This document shows, in pieces, positions 25,087 through 36,227 of a stretch of 64,000 bases of DNA (position 1 is the first letter of the stretch; the number at the start of each line of letters is the position of its first letter). The notes under the pieces were generated by a model. The model did not search any database, was not told where the DNA came from, and saw nothing but the letters and a program-made list of their open reading frames with translations. The translations under genes were made by a program, and so were the position numbers. The DNA is from Theobroma cacao (lineage: Eukaryota; Streptophyta; Magnoliopsida; Malvales; Malvaceae). The DNA is taken from positions 6,924,703 to 6,988,702 of the forward strand of contig NC_030854.1 of NCBI RefSeq assembly GCF_000208745.1, read 5' to 3'.

Positions 25087-25404
25087 GCAGATTAGGTAAA
25101 GGCATCTCCTAACCTGCCCCGAGTCACTTCGATACTTAGGGTTGTGTCATAAAAAAAATTATTAGATGTTAAAAAATGTTGTTAACTCATGGACATTAAT
25201 TGTTAAAGACCTTGTAATTGATATTTAATTGTTATTATTTTGAATTGAGTAAACAGTGGTACAATTATTAATATTCACTTACGCACGTGAATGTATATTT
25301 AAGGAATCTAATGGAAATTTCAAATGAGGCTTATTCGAAACTTGGCAGAATTCCTCGGAAGTCTCGGATGCCGGTAGCTATCTAGGAGGGGTCGTTTCAT
25401 TAGG

Positions 25405-25689
25405 GGTGCATTTAATGTGAAAATAGCCATAGCACACTATTCCAAACTCTAAAGGTCTTTATCTATCAATAGATTTCTTGATATATTGATAGAATGTCTT
25501 CAATAATCTTCAAATTCATGCCCATTTATCAATAGACGTGCCCATCTATCGATAGATGCAAGTCAAGGTCCTCTTCAGTTATGCTCGAGTGCCTATCTAT
25601 CTATAGATACCATGTATCTATTGATAGATTCAAGTCAGGTTCTTTTTGTGCTATTTCTAGTTGACTATTTATCAATAGATGTTGTGCAA
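25405..25689 (+). repeat. paired 'tatc(g/a)atagat' motif array
   Basis: At least eight copies of a motif near TATCAATAGAT or its inverted form occur between 25455 and 25690, in pairs about 15-25 bp apart, with pairs repeating at roughly 75-90 bp. The DNA continues 17701-19445 across the LTR B insertion and stops where the Athila gag starts. Function unknown. Confidence 0.6.
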
Positions 25690-26830
25690 TTCAAGCCAAC
25701 AATTTTGAGATTAAGCTAGCCATCATTCAAATGATCCAAACATCTATTCAATTTGGAGGCTTGCCAAATGATGATCCAAACGCTCACATTTTAAACTTCT
25801 TGGAGATTTGTGACACCTTAAGCACAATGAAGTTACTGATGACCTCATTCGGTTAAGGTTCCTTTCTCACTGCAGGATAAGCACAAGGTTTGGTTGAATT
25901 TTCTCCTCATTGGCTCCATCACTACTTGGGATGACCTTGCACAAAAGTTTGTAGCCAAATTTTTCCCTCCTTCCAAGATAGCTAAGATGAGGAATGATAT
26001 TACTTCTTTCACACAATTAGACTCTAAGTAATTGTATGAGGCATGTGAGAAGTACAAAGACTTGTTTCGGAGATGCCCACACCATGGTCTACCTCAATGG
26101 CTTCAAGTGCAAGCATTTTATAATGGGTTTTTGAACCCAATTTAGACTACCATTATTGCCGTAACTGGTGGTGCTCTTATGGCAAAGTCAATTGATGATG
26201 CTTCTGACTTGTTGAAAGATATGACATGGAACAACTATCAATGGCATTATGAGAGGGCTTTGTCAAGAAGGGTAGCTAGTGTTCACGAGTTAGATGCTAT
26301 TATGTGTTGATTCCTTTGAACTTCATTCATTATAGTGTCCTGTTATTACTTGTGATTATTGTGGTGATAGGCACTCTAGTGATCATTGTCCCATGAGTAC
26401 AGAGTTTATTCAATTTATGGGAACTAGGCAGTAACACAACCTATATTCAAACACTTATAATCCAGGGTGGAGGAATCAACCTAACTTCTTGTGGAACAAC
26501 AGTCAGGGATCTTCATCAATTCCAAGACTGACTTTTGGGTTTTCCATAGCAAGTTAGACCCTCAATGCAAGATAAGAAGTCGTCTATGGAAGAGCTGCTC
26601 ATACAATATATGGTTGAAACAAATGCCCTTATTCAAAGTCAAGTAGCTTCATTGAAAAATCTTGAGACTCAAGTGGGGCAATTGGCCAATGCTGTCAGTA
26701 ATAAGCCTCAAGGGACCCTACTGAGTAATACTAAACCTAATTCAAAGAGGGAAGGCAAGGAACCTTATATGGCATTAATCCTTCATAGTGGGAAAGAGGT
26801 AGGCAGTAGTAGTAAGCAAGAATAGCCACA
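25690..26830 (+). pseudogene. Athila-type gag (first copy)
   Basis: Retrotransposon Gag core is readable as 'MIQTSIQFGGLPNDDPNAHI' (25727 on), 'KMRNDITSFTQLDS' and 'CPHHGLPQWLQVQAFYNGF' (26074-26130), with 'DDASDLLKDMTWNNYQW' after it. A CCHC-type knuckle, CX2CX3HX4C, lies at 26351-26389 (key residues C, C, H, C intact). The last part, a 86-residue frame at 26565-26825, has the 'SQVASLKNLETQVGQLANA' coiled-coil-like segment typical after the knuckle. Several frameshifts and stops, for example a stop before 'LYEACEKYKD' (about 26030), make it non-functional. It is closely related to the second gag at 34840-35950. Confidence 0.85.
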
Positions 26831-26974
26831 AAAGAAGTCAGTTGAGAATGAATCAAAAGTTGGAAAGCCAGACAAGCAAGTGTTGGTCAAGGATGCACAA
26901 GCAACACACCTTCCTCTACCATTTCATTAGTGTTTTCAGAAAAAAAAAAGTTGGACACTAAATTTTAGATATTT

Positions 26975-27560
26975 TTGGACGTATTCAAGAAGCTCCATAT
27001 CAACATATCTTTTGCTAAAGTTTTGGAGCAAATGCCTTCATATGTTAAGTTTGTGAAAGATATCTTGACAAAAAAGAGGAGATTGGGTGAGTATGAGACA
27101 GTGGCACTTGCTGAGGAGTGCAGCGATATTATTCAGAACAAGCTTCAATCAAAACTCAAGGATCCAAGTAGCTTCATTATTCCTTACACTATTGTTGCAT
27201 TATCCTTTGCTAAGACCTTGAGTGATTTGGGGGCTAGTATTAATTTGATGCCTCTGTTGATCTATCGCAAGTTGAGTTTAAGGGAAATTAAGCTAACCAT
27301 AGTGACCTTGCAACTTTCAGATCACTTTCTCACTTATCTTTGAGGTATCGTGGAAGATGTTCTTGTAAAGGTTGATAAATTCATTTTCCCAGTTGACTTC
27401 ATTGCTCTTGATATTGAGGAGTATCGGGAGGTCCCTATCTTACTTGGAAACCCTTTCTACGAACTGCTAGAGCTCTTATTGATGTGGAGAAAATAGAATT
27501 TACTTTGAGAGTGCAGGACCAAGAGGTAACTTTCAATATTTTTAGAGCTTTATAGTTTTC
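26975..27560 (+). pseudogene. Athila aspartic protease region
   Basis: The frame 26975-27343 reads 'MDVFKKLHINISFAKVLEQM' and 'VKDILTKKRRL', the usual lead-in, then a retropepsin-like active site DLGASINLMP (about 27224-27253; D-L-G-A-S in place of D-T/S-G). A stop at 27341-27343 breaks it before 'IVEDVLVKVDKFIFPVDFI'. The flap and the end of the domain continue to about 27480 in the same sense. Gag-Pol processing would be its role in an intact element. Confidence 0.8.
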
Positions 27561-27582
27561 CAATGAACATGATGAATGCTTT

Positions 27583-28560
27583 GTGGTGAATGTTGTGAAC
27601 AGTGTCACTCATGAGGTGTTTGATGAGAATTATCCCCATGACCTTTTAGAGGCATCATCTCATGTCTTGAAGACACCATTTGAATCTTTGGATTTTTCTA
27701 CTTCATTTTCATCGGTAAACCCATCCATTGTGGAACCTCTAATATTATATGTTAAACCTTTGCCAACACATTTTAGGTATGCTTATCTTGGTAACTCATC
27801 TGCTCTTCTTATTATTATATCTTTTGCTCTTACTAACTTGCAGGAAAATAAGTTTTTAGGAGTGCTAAGGAAGCATAAAAAGGCAAGAGGATGGACCATT
27901 GCCAACATCAGGGGGATTAACCCGTCCATATGCATGCACAAGATTTTTTTGGAAAATGACAATAAAGCCACCATCAAGCATCCAAGAAGACTCAATCCTA
28001 TCATGAAGGAAGTGGTGAAAAAGGAAATCATTCAATAGTTGGATGCCTGCATCATTTATCTAATTTTGAATAGTTCATGAGTGAGTTCGGTTCAATGCAT
28101 ACCAAAGAAAGAGGGGATGATGGTGGTAGCCAACTCTAACAATTAGTTCATTCCCACAAGGACAGTGACTGGATGGATAGTATGCATGGACTACCTAAAG
28201 CTCAACAAAGCCATAAAGAATGATCATTTCCTTTTAACATTTATTGATCAGATGCTAGATAGATTGGTTGGTAAAGAGTTTTATGATTTCTTAGATGGAT
28301 ATTTTGGGTACAATCAAATAGCATTAGCTCCTAGTGATTAAGAGAATACTACCTTTACATGCCCTTATGGCACTTTTGCCTTAAGAGGATGCATTTTAGA
28401 CTTTGCAATGCACCTGTTACTTTTCAAGATGCGTGATGGCAATCTTTTCTAATATGGTTGACCATTATCTTGAGGTATTTATGGATGATTTCTCTGTATT
28501 TGGTAATACTTTTAAATATTGTCTTTTGAATCTTGCTAGGGTCCTTAGAAGGTGAAAAAA
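27583..28560 (+). pseudogene. Athila reverse transcriptase, N-terminal and palm
   Basis: The 151-residue frame 27583-28038 holds the lead into RT ('LEASSHVLKTPFESL', 'GWTIANIRGINPSICMHKI'). After a stop at 28036 the fingers and palm are readable: 'SSVQCIPKKEG' (28085 on), 'IPTRTVTGW', 'CMDYLKLNKAIKNDHF' and 'FMDDFSVFG' (about 28480-28505), which carries the catalytic Asp pair. Stops at 28036 and 28078 sit where the family has tryptophan. Further stops and at least one frameshift (near 28380-28430) kill it. Confidence 0.85.
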
Positions 28561-28689
28561 GAATAACTTAGTGTTGAATTGAGAGAAATGTCATTTCATG
28601 GATTAAAAAGGCATTGTTCTTGGCCATAGGTTTCGAGTAAAGGCTTAGAGATAGACAAGGCCAAGATTGAGACAATTGAGAAGCTTTCA

Positions 28690-29282
28690 TCGCCAACTTT
28701 AGTGAAAGGTATTAAAAGTTCCCTTAGACATGCTGGATTTTATAGGAAGTTCATTAAAGATTTTTCAAAAATTTCCAAGCCTTTGTGCAACTTACTGGAA
28801 AAAGATGTCCCTTTTAAGTTTGATGATGCATGCCATGCTGCAATTTTAGAATTGAAAAAGAAATTGGTATTTGCACCTGTCATTGTAGTTTCATATTGTA
28901 ATCTCCCTTTTAAGCTTATGTGTAATGCTAGTGACTATGTTGTAGGTGTAGTGTTAGGCCAAAAGAAAGCAAAAATTTTTCATTCTATTAATTATGCAAG
29001 CAAGACATTAATTGAAAATTAGACACACTACACCACCACTGAAAAGAATTTTTAATTGTTGTGTTTGCATTTGATAAGTTTCGTTCTTACTTGGTTAGCA
29101 CCAAGGTTATTGTGTATATTGATCATTCTGGGATTAAGTATTTGATTACCAAGAAAGATGCGAAGCCAAGATTGGTAAGATGGATTTTGTTGCTTCAAGA
29201 ATTTAATTTGGAGATTATGGATAGGAAAGGCATAGAAAATCAAGTAGTAGACCATCTGTCAAGGTTAAAGAATGACAACTAA
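28690..29282 (+). pseudogene. Athila RT connection and RNase H
   Basis: Frame 28702-29022 reads 'LRHAGFYRKFIKDFSKISKPLCNLL' (RT thumb) and 'PFKLMCNASDYVVGVVLGQ' (RNase H start, with the first catalytic Asp position preserved as part of C-N-A-S-D). It continues after a stop near 29022 with 'YTTTEKNF' in a broken stretch, then frame 29061-29282: '[20 protein letters not shown]', '[16 protein letters not shown]' and '[11 protein letters not shown]'. This is the standard order in Athila pol. Confidence 0.85.
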
Positions 29283-29384
29283 GGTAACGATTTAACTTTG
29301 ATCAACGAAACTTTTCCTGATGAGAAATTGTTGCATGATGGTTAAAAGAAGCTACCTTGGTATGCTGATTATGTCAATTACATT

Positions 29385-30644
29385 GTGAGTAACCTTCTAC
29401 CTCCTTATTTAAATTGTCATCAAAGAAGGAAATTTCTTCATGATGTTAAGTTTCATGTTTGGCATAAACCTTTCTTGTTTAAACATGTGTTGACAAAATT
29501 CTTAGAACGTGCATCTCAGAGGAGGAAATTTGAAAGCATTTTAAAGCATTACCATTCTTCAAACTATAAGGGACATTTTGGAGGAGATAGAACGATAGCA
29601 AAAGTGCTTCAGTCAGGTTCGTTTTAGCCCACTTTATATAAAGATGTTCATAATTTTGTTTTGCATTGTGATAGGTGTCAACAAGTGGGCAACATTTCAA
29701 AGAGGCATGAGATGCCACTCACCAATATCCTTGAAGTAGAAATCTTTTATGTTTGAGGCATAGACTTTATGGGTCCTTTCATTTCTTCTTTCAACAATTA
29801 CTATATCCTTTTGGCCATGGATTATGAGTCGAAGTGCGTAGAAGCCGTGACAATGCCTACAAATGATGCAAAAGTTATGTTGAGGTTTTTGAGCAAAAAC
29901 ATCTTCACTAGATTTGGCACACCATGGGCAATATTGAGTGATGAAAGCAGTCATTTTTGCAACAAGTATTTTGTAGCTTTTTTTGCTAAATATGGAGTGA
30001 CACACAAGGTTGTGACTGCCTATCATCCAAAAACAAATGGAAAAGTCAAGGTCTCTAATCAAGAAATCAAGAAAATTTTGGAGAAGGTTATGTCCCTATC
30101 GAGGAAGGATTGGGCCAAAAGGTTAGATGATGCACTTTAGGCATATAAGACTATCTATAAAACTCTAATAGATATGTCTCTTTATAGGTTGGTTTTTGGA
30201 AAGGCATGTCACTTTCTAGTGGAACTTGACCACTAAGCTTATTAGGCCATTAAGAAGCTGAACTTTGATTTAGAAGTAGCTGGTGAGAAGCATTTGTTGC
30301 AATTGAATGAATTGGATGAGTTTAGATTAGAGGCCTATGAAAATGTCAAAATCTACAAGGAAAAGACTAAGAAGTGGCATGATAGGAAAATTGTTGAGCG
30401 CCGCTTTGATCTAGGCCAACATGTGTTATTGTTTAACTCTTGATTGAAACTATTTCCAGGCAAGTTAAAACCAAGAAGGTCAGGACCTTTTCTTGTTAGC
30501 AGAATGCTCCCACATGGTGCAGTGGAAGTTGTTGATGCCAAGACTAATAAGAAATTTAAAGTGAATGGGCAACAATCGAAGCATTATTGGGGAGGTGACA
30601 TTAATTGTCAATGCTCTTCCATCAATCTTTCCGATCCAATTTGA
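29385..30644 (+). pseudogene. Athila integrase
   Basis: An HHCC zinc domain is present: 'HYHSSNYKGHFGGDRT' and 'HCDRCQQVGNISKRHEMP' (about 29545-29715). The catalytic core reads 'GIDFMGPF' (first Asp, 29757 on), 'SDESSHF' (second Asp, about 29938) and 'NQEIKKILEKV' (Glu, about 30057). The C-terminal part has 'FPGKLKPRRSGPFLV' at 30446 on, the conserved gypsy GPF motif. Stops at 29625, 29754, 30138 and 30243 stand at expected tryptophans, and one at 30442 (TGA) at an expected arginine. It is inactive. Confidence 0.88.
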
Positions 30645-31536
30645 GCTTGAAAGAGAGTCCGGCTAATAACTATAAAGAAAGCACTTCTTGGGAGGCAACC
30701 CAAGTTTTTTCGCACTTAGTCATTTTTCTTTATTAGTCTTCTTTATGTTTCCTTAAATTCATAATTTTTAGTTTTTTAATTTAAATTTTATCTACTAATT
30801 TTTCTTTATCTTCTCTTTTGTAGGTATTACAAATATTTTTTCTTTCTTTTACTTATCTAAAAACAGGGGCAACATCCATGGCACCGTGGTGCCAAGACCA
30901 CCAACGTCGCGATGCTAAATAAGTAAAAAAAAAAAAAGTAGCTATGTTAACCGAGACCCCAGAAATGTGGCATTGGGATGGGATTCTCTTCCCCTATTTT
31001 AACCTTCTTTCTTTCTCTTTGTCCCCCATTCAAACCCTAGTCAAAATTTTCAAGTCTCTCTCTACCAAAACCAAAAATCTCCTAAACCCACTCATAAAAA
31101 CTTCCAAAAACTCAAGTTTCTTCCATAAAAACATAAGATTCAAAAAGTTTTACTATCTTCCATCAATGTGCAGATTTTTGCTTCAAGTAAGTACTAACTT
31201 TTTCAAGAATTCTTGCTTTTTTTTAGAGAATTGATTATGTTGGAAGAGTTTTGTTGGTAATTAATGATGGGCCTTCAATATTTTTGATATTGTGTTAATT
31301 GTGCTTGAAGTTTTGGTGATTTATGTGGTGGATTTTGAGAATTCGATAGTTGATAATAGTGAATAGTGCTCAATTGGAGGATTTTATTTTGGATTTTGTT
31401 GATTTGGTGATTTTTAGTGGTATTCAAATTGTTAAAGTAGTTTGTGGAAAGAATTGAGATAATTGTTGATTTTTTTGGTGATTTTTGGTGCAATTGGAAT
31501 TTCTGGTTTAAAGTTGAATTTTGAGTTTAAATTATT

Positions 31537-32570
31537 ATGGCAACCAAAATAGCTAGAGGTAGTAGCAGCAATGGGTTCGATTCGACAAAATTTGTGTCAA
31601 CTAAGGCATTTACGTGCCATACTCAGTCATCAATTCAAAAGTCTCTAGTGCTGGGAAAAGGCAACACTGTGCCCACCGTTCATTATAGGCATATTTTGAA
31701 TATCGTTGAAAAAAGAAAATGGGAAAACTTTTGTGCTCAACCTGAGGCGGCAGTTATACCATTAGTGCCTGAATTTTATGTGAATGCTTTCAAGCACAAC
31801 AATAGTGTTGCTTTTTATGAAAGAAAAAGAGTGCCTTTTAATAGCTAGACCATCAATTGATTCTACAACATGTTGAAAATTAAGAATGACGAGTATGGTC
31901 AATATTTGGATGGAAATGTGGACCTCGATGAAGTTATTAATCTACTTTGCAACTTAGGCATAGAATGGAAGAAATATAAGGGGGTTTAGGTGTCATTTAC
32001 AGCTAATGTGGTGAAAAATGATTACAAGGTTTGGGATCATTTCACTATAGCCAAAATGCTTCCGGTTAAGCATGTTAGTGATGTCACTGAGCATAGAGCA
32101 ATGTTGCTCTATGCCATCATTTCAAGTAAGTCCATTAATATTGGTCAATTGATTTTCAATAATATTGTTCACACCGCTTGCTTAGTTAGGGATGGCCTTT
32201 GGCACTCGTCGCTCTTTATCATATTGTGCAAGCAAGTCGGAGTTCAATGGACTAGAAATGAAGAACTTTTGCATCCGAGAGCTCTTTTAGATGATGGCAT
32301 CATTCATCGGTTTCACGCTCACGAGCAATCTGTAGCTGTTAAGAGTTTATCTTCATCTCCACGACCTCCGCCACGTCCACGAATCTCACCACACTATAGA
32401 GAATAGAGCATCTTGAAAGTAGAATGGCACACCAGGCAGAGTGTGCTAAGGCAATGGAGCAGATGTTACAGGCTTGTGCATTACATATGGGGATGGACAT
32501 GGCCAGTTTTCTGTCCTTGCCAAAGGATCCCATAACTAATGATGATGAGGAGGAGAATGAAGACTAGATC
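31537..32570 (+). pseudogene. Athila third ORF (putative plant transposon protein domain)
   Basis: Frame 31537-31848, after a start ATG, reads 'YRHILNIVEKRKWENFCAQP' and 'VIPLVPEFYVNAFKHN'. It continues past a stop at 31846 with 'FYNMLKIKNDEYGQYLDGNV' and a second frame 31990-32406: 'VWDHFTIAKMLPVKHVSDVT' and 'MLLYAIISSKSINIGQLI'. Spacing and these motifs match the long extra protein encoded after integrase in many Athila-type elements, often labelled 'putative plant transposon protein'; its role is unknown and it is not an obvious envelope protein. A proline/arginine-rich tail precedes the end at 32404. Stops at 31846 and about 31987 break it. Confidence 0.75.
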
Positions 32571-32624
32571 AGGGGAGTATTCTCTTCCTTACTTTTAGTA
32601 ACATTGGGGACAATGTTAGCTTTA

Positions 32625-32644
32625 AGTTTAGGAGGGAAAGTTTA
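32625..32644 (+). other. polypurine tract of the Athila element
   Basis: 'aggagggaaag' ends just before the LTR, preceded by 'acattggggacaatgtta', the conserved Athila signal. It would prime plus-strand DNA synthesis in a live element. Confidence 0.6.
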
Positions 32645-34494
32645 TGTTTAAACTTTGCTTTTTATTTCTTGAGTTTTAATGTTTTTGAATGTTGATGTTT
32701 AGTTAGATTGTTAGTTTTTTAAGTTGTTGCATCTTTTGTGAAAAAAAAAGTATTTGTTACAGTTAGTTGCACCATTTTTTTTATTCACTTATCCAATGAA
32801 GAAAAATAGTTATCATGTTATCTTGTGCTCTTAGTGGTAACTCTATTAAATACAGTTATTTAGCTATTATATAGTCCTTGTGTTTCAAGTTAATTTTAGA
32901 TAGTTTTTATGTTTTTAGTTAATTAGTTTAAAGCATGTGAAGTTATTTCAATTCAAGTAATTCTAGTTCATTTTCATGTTTAAAGTCCTATTTTAAGCCA
33001 ATACTGATTTAGTCCTTGTTTTTGTAGGTTTTCAAATGCATAAAGTTAAATGGTGATTAACTATGCAATGGAGACTAACGCAGATTACTACTGAATATGT
33101 TGCGGTAATTCAAGCATAACTTGAGTTGCAAAGATTCAATGAATGTGATTCTTGGACCATTGAAATGCTGATAGGTAGACCTACAACATTAATTTACCAT
33201 TTCACCCAGATTGACCTTGAGGTAGGAGAAAATCACATTGCAAGATGTGTTACTGTACTAGTTTTGCACCAAGGCAGCACAAGGAAGCAGTGCTGTAGCC
33301 TTCAAAAACTCAGGGCTGCAGCACCCAAAGGAGTAGCATTGCTCCCGTACTAATTTCTAAGACCTCAACACTGTGGCTACCATGGAGGATGGTCGCGGCG
33401 CTAGTTGGAAGTCCGAAGAAAAAAAATAGGAGAAGTGTAGAGTGTACCGGTGCTCAAGGAGGAAGGTCGTGACGCTCTGACGTGTTTCACTAGAACACAG
33501 CTATTCGAGATTTTATTTTTTAGGGCTTTTTAGTGGCTATAAATAGGTATTTTTAGCAGCTAAAAAGAGAGGTTTGAGAGAGGAAAAAATGGCAGTAGAG
33601 AAAAGAGAAAAAAACGTTTACAAAAGGAAGGAACAAGAAGAAAACAAAGAGGATTGAAAATGGAGAATCAATTGCAGCTTGTTCTTCATTCTAGTTTTTC
33701 ACTTCTCTCTTATTCTTTTGTTGTAGAAATGATCTATTCTCTTGAAATTGTGATGTTTGTTATAGAAATGATGATGAACTAAATTCTTTTTCTAGGATTA
33801 TGGTTTATTTCAATATATAGTTTGTATATGTGATTTTTCTTTGCTTAGTATTAATTGGTATTGTATGGTTTACTCAAATCTATATTTAATGTTTTTCACT
33901 GCTTGATCACCAGTTGAAATGATTAGGTTATCTGAATGCAACTCGACAGAGGGAGTTTAGATTATACCATTGATTTGAATAGCTTATGTTCGATTCACTT
34001 AGAGATTAGGTGATAGATTCGTATTTAGGACAGACATATATCTAAATACCATAGGTAGCCATATTAGAACATAAACTTAATGAGCTTTTGTTAACTAATT
34101 TACATAGACATATGGAATTAATTTTGAAGAGTATGTGTGTAAGAATCTTGATAGGGACTTTTACATAAAATTGGATTCTAGTTTAGCCATTCATCCCATT
34201 AATCTATGTTTAAAGGAAGAGATTAAATGCAAATGAAATATTGAGAGACACCATGATCCTAGGTTTTTAAAGTAATAGTCCTTAGTATAATCAAATTTAT
34301 ATCCTTAATTTAGTTTCAGTAGCAATTTTGCATTAATTAAGTATTCAAATTCAAGTTGCTTGGATAGGATAAATCTTGTTACAAATTTAATACTTAATAA
34401 AAGTTTAGGGGTAAATCTTTGTGGGATACAATACTTGACTAACCTTTATATTACTTGAGTGATATGTATACTTGTGTGTACAAAGTCGACAACA
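32645..34494 (+). mobile_element. Athila LTR shared by two internal regions
   Basis: Starts near TGTTTAAACTTTGC after the polypurine tract and ends '...gtcgacaaca' directly before a tRNA-Asp-type primer-binding site. It is about 1.85 kb and non-coding. The 75-residue frame at 33126-33353 shows no domain. Because it is the 3' LTR of the upstream element and is followed by a primer site and a second gag, it serves both internal regions. Start and end are set by the flanking signals, not by a second LTR copy. Confidence 0.7.
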
Positions 34495-34500
34495 AGTTTT

Positions 34501-34518
34501 TGACACCGTTGCCAAGGA
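34501..34518 (+). other. primer-binding site, tRNA-Asp type, decayed
   Basis: The 18 bases TGACACCGTTGCCAAGGA match the Athila consensus TGGCGCCGTTGCCGGGGA at 14 positions; all four differences are G to A on this strand. Position right after the LTR fits the start of minus-strand synthesis. Confidence 0.75.
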
Positions 34519-34839
34519 TTTGCATTTCCTAATTAATTTTGTTGATATTAAATTAAACAAAATTGTCTTAGTTCAAGTTTGTTTCTTTTTGTGTCTTTTA
34601 GGTATGTCTTGGGCATTGTATGAGAAGAACAAGAAACTTAAAAATTACTTTTTGTGACCCAGAAATTGAAAGAACATTTTGAAGACTTAGAAAGAAAAAT
34701 TTACAAGGTTCTACTTCTTTTAATATAATGGCTAAACAATAGGGAAAGCGATAAGTCCAAGAGAGAGTAATGGGAGAAAGTCGCTCGTTAAGAGACTATG
34801 TCGTTTCGTTGGTCTAAAGTATTCTATCAAGCATAAGAA

Positions 34840-35950
34840 GGCCAACCATTCAAGCACATAATTTCGAGATTAAGTCGGCCACTATTACTATGATCCAAAC
34901 ATCAATTTAATCTGAAAGTCTTCCAAATGATTATCTGAACATGCATATCTCAAACTTCCTAGAGATATGTGATACATTTAAGCACAATGGAGTCATGGAT
35001 GATGCAATTCGCCTGTCGTTGTTCCCTTTCTTGTTGTGGGACAAGGCGAAGGTGTTGTTGAGCTCGTTGCCCACTAGCTTAATTACAACATGGGATGACC
35101 TTGCCCGGAAATTCCTTGCCAAATTCTTTCTTCTAGCAAAAACAGCAAAGATGAGGAACGATATTACTTCGTTTACACAGTTTGATGGTGAGTCATTGTA
35201 CGAAGCCTGGGAGAGATACAAGGACTTACTTAGGCGCTATCCTTATCATGGTCTTCCAAAATGGCTCCAAGTGTAAATGTTTTATAATGGATCGAATGGT
35301 CAGATACGACCTACCATTGATGCTGTTGGAGGAGCCTTCATGGCGAAGTCCATTGATGATGCATACAACTCCCAATGGCCATTGGAGCGATCTACACATA
35401 GAAAAGTAGCTGGAGTTCTCAAAATGGATGCCATCACAGCATTAACTGCACAAGTAGTTGCTATAACAAAAAATGTTGATTCTTTTGGCACTAATATTGT
35501 TCAAAATCCGTTTGTAGTGTGTGAATATTATGGAGATTGACACGCTAGTGATCAATGCCTAGTTGGCAACATAGACACTATTCAGTTTATGGGGAACAAA
35601 CAGCAAAACAACCCTTTCTCCAACCCCAAAATTACCAGATGGAGGAACCATCCAAACTTATCATAAGGAAACAATCAAGGAGCATCAGTTTCAGGGTCGA
35701 ATATTTCTCTTGGTTTTCAACAGTAATCAAGAGCCTTTATTCCAAATAAGAAACCATCAATGGAGGAGTTGCTAATGCTGTACATGGCCAAGACAAACTC
35801 CCCCATCATAGTCAAGTAGCCTCATTGAGAAACCTTGAGATGCAAGTTGGACAATTGGCAAGCTTACTCAACAACAAAGCTCAAAGGACTTTATCTAGTG
35901 ACATAAAGGCAAATCTGAATAGGGAAGGTAAAAAGAAAGTTAAGGCATTA
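34840..35950 (+). pseudogene. Athila-type gag (second copy), truncated
   Basis: Frame 34941-35276 reads 'MHISNFLEICDTFKHNGVMD', 'ITTWDDLARKFLAKFF', 'KMRNDITSFTQFDGESLYEA' and 'YHGLPKWLQV', a nearly clean Gag core. A stop follows at 35274. The knuckle region near 35518-35560 has Tyr for the second Cys ('CEYYGD', then a stop) and is broken. The C-terminal coiled-coil-like part is recognisable to about 35930. Unlike the first copy, no protease or pol follows; the sequence turns into AT-rich DNA at about 35970. It is better preserved than the first gag over the core. Confidence 0.85.
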
Positions 35951-36227
35951 CATTGAGAAATGGTAAGGAGATTAAAGGCAACACTCGAATTGTTGAGTAT
36001 AAGAAAAAAAGTTTATTAGAAAAAAATACCATTTTGAAAATAATACCAAACCTATTTTTTTTCTCTCACTTCCTCACTCCTCTCTCTAAAGCACAGAAGA
36101 TAAAAAATTTTTTACTTCATTTTCAAAAAAAAAGAAATGAAAATATTTAAATATTATTTAACTATAATAAATATTATAAAGAATATTATTTAATATTATT
36201 ATTTGAATATATTAAATGTAATAAAAA

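Larger units (their letters stand above)
19446..25399 (+). mobile_element. solo LTR family B, TSD TTAGG, containing solo LTR A4
   Basis: Begins TGTAACACCTCG, a start typical of chromovirus (Tekay-like) LTRs, and ends GGGGTCGTTTCA. TTAGG flanks it at 19441-19445 and 25400-25404. Removing the nested A4 and its duplicated 5 bp leaves about 3,028 bp. There is no gag or pol between the ends, so it is a solo LTR. It contains a purine-rich block (20160-21000) with six about 35-bp tandem units and a second two-unit array at 21531-21645. The 163-residue minus frame and 117-residue minus frame across the purine block are low-complexity artefacts. Confidence 0.9.
25690..34494 (+). mobile_element. Athila-type Ty3/gypsy element, decayed, 5' LTR missing
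   Basis: Order is gag, protease, RT, RNase H, integrase, an extra downstream ORF, polypurine tract and 3' LTR. The third ORF, the 'ttgggaggcaacccaa' segment after integrase (30689-30704), 'acattggggacaatgtta' before the LTR, and the tRNA-Asp-type primer site after the LTR fit the Athila group. All reading frames carry stops, so it is inactive. The 5' LTR is not present upstream; the internal region abuts unrelated repeat DNA at about 25690. Confidence 0.88.
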
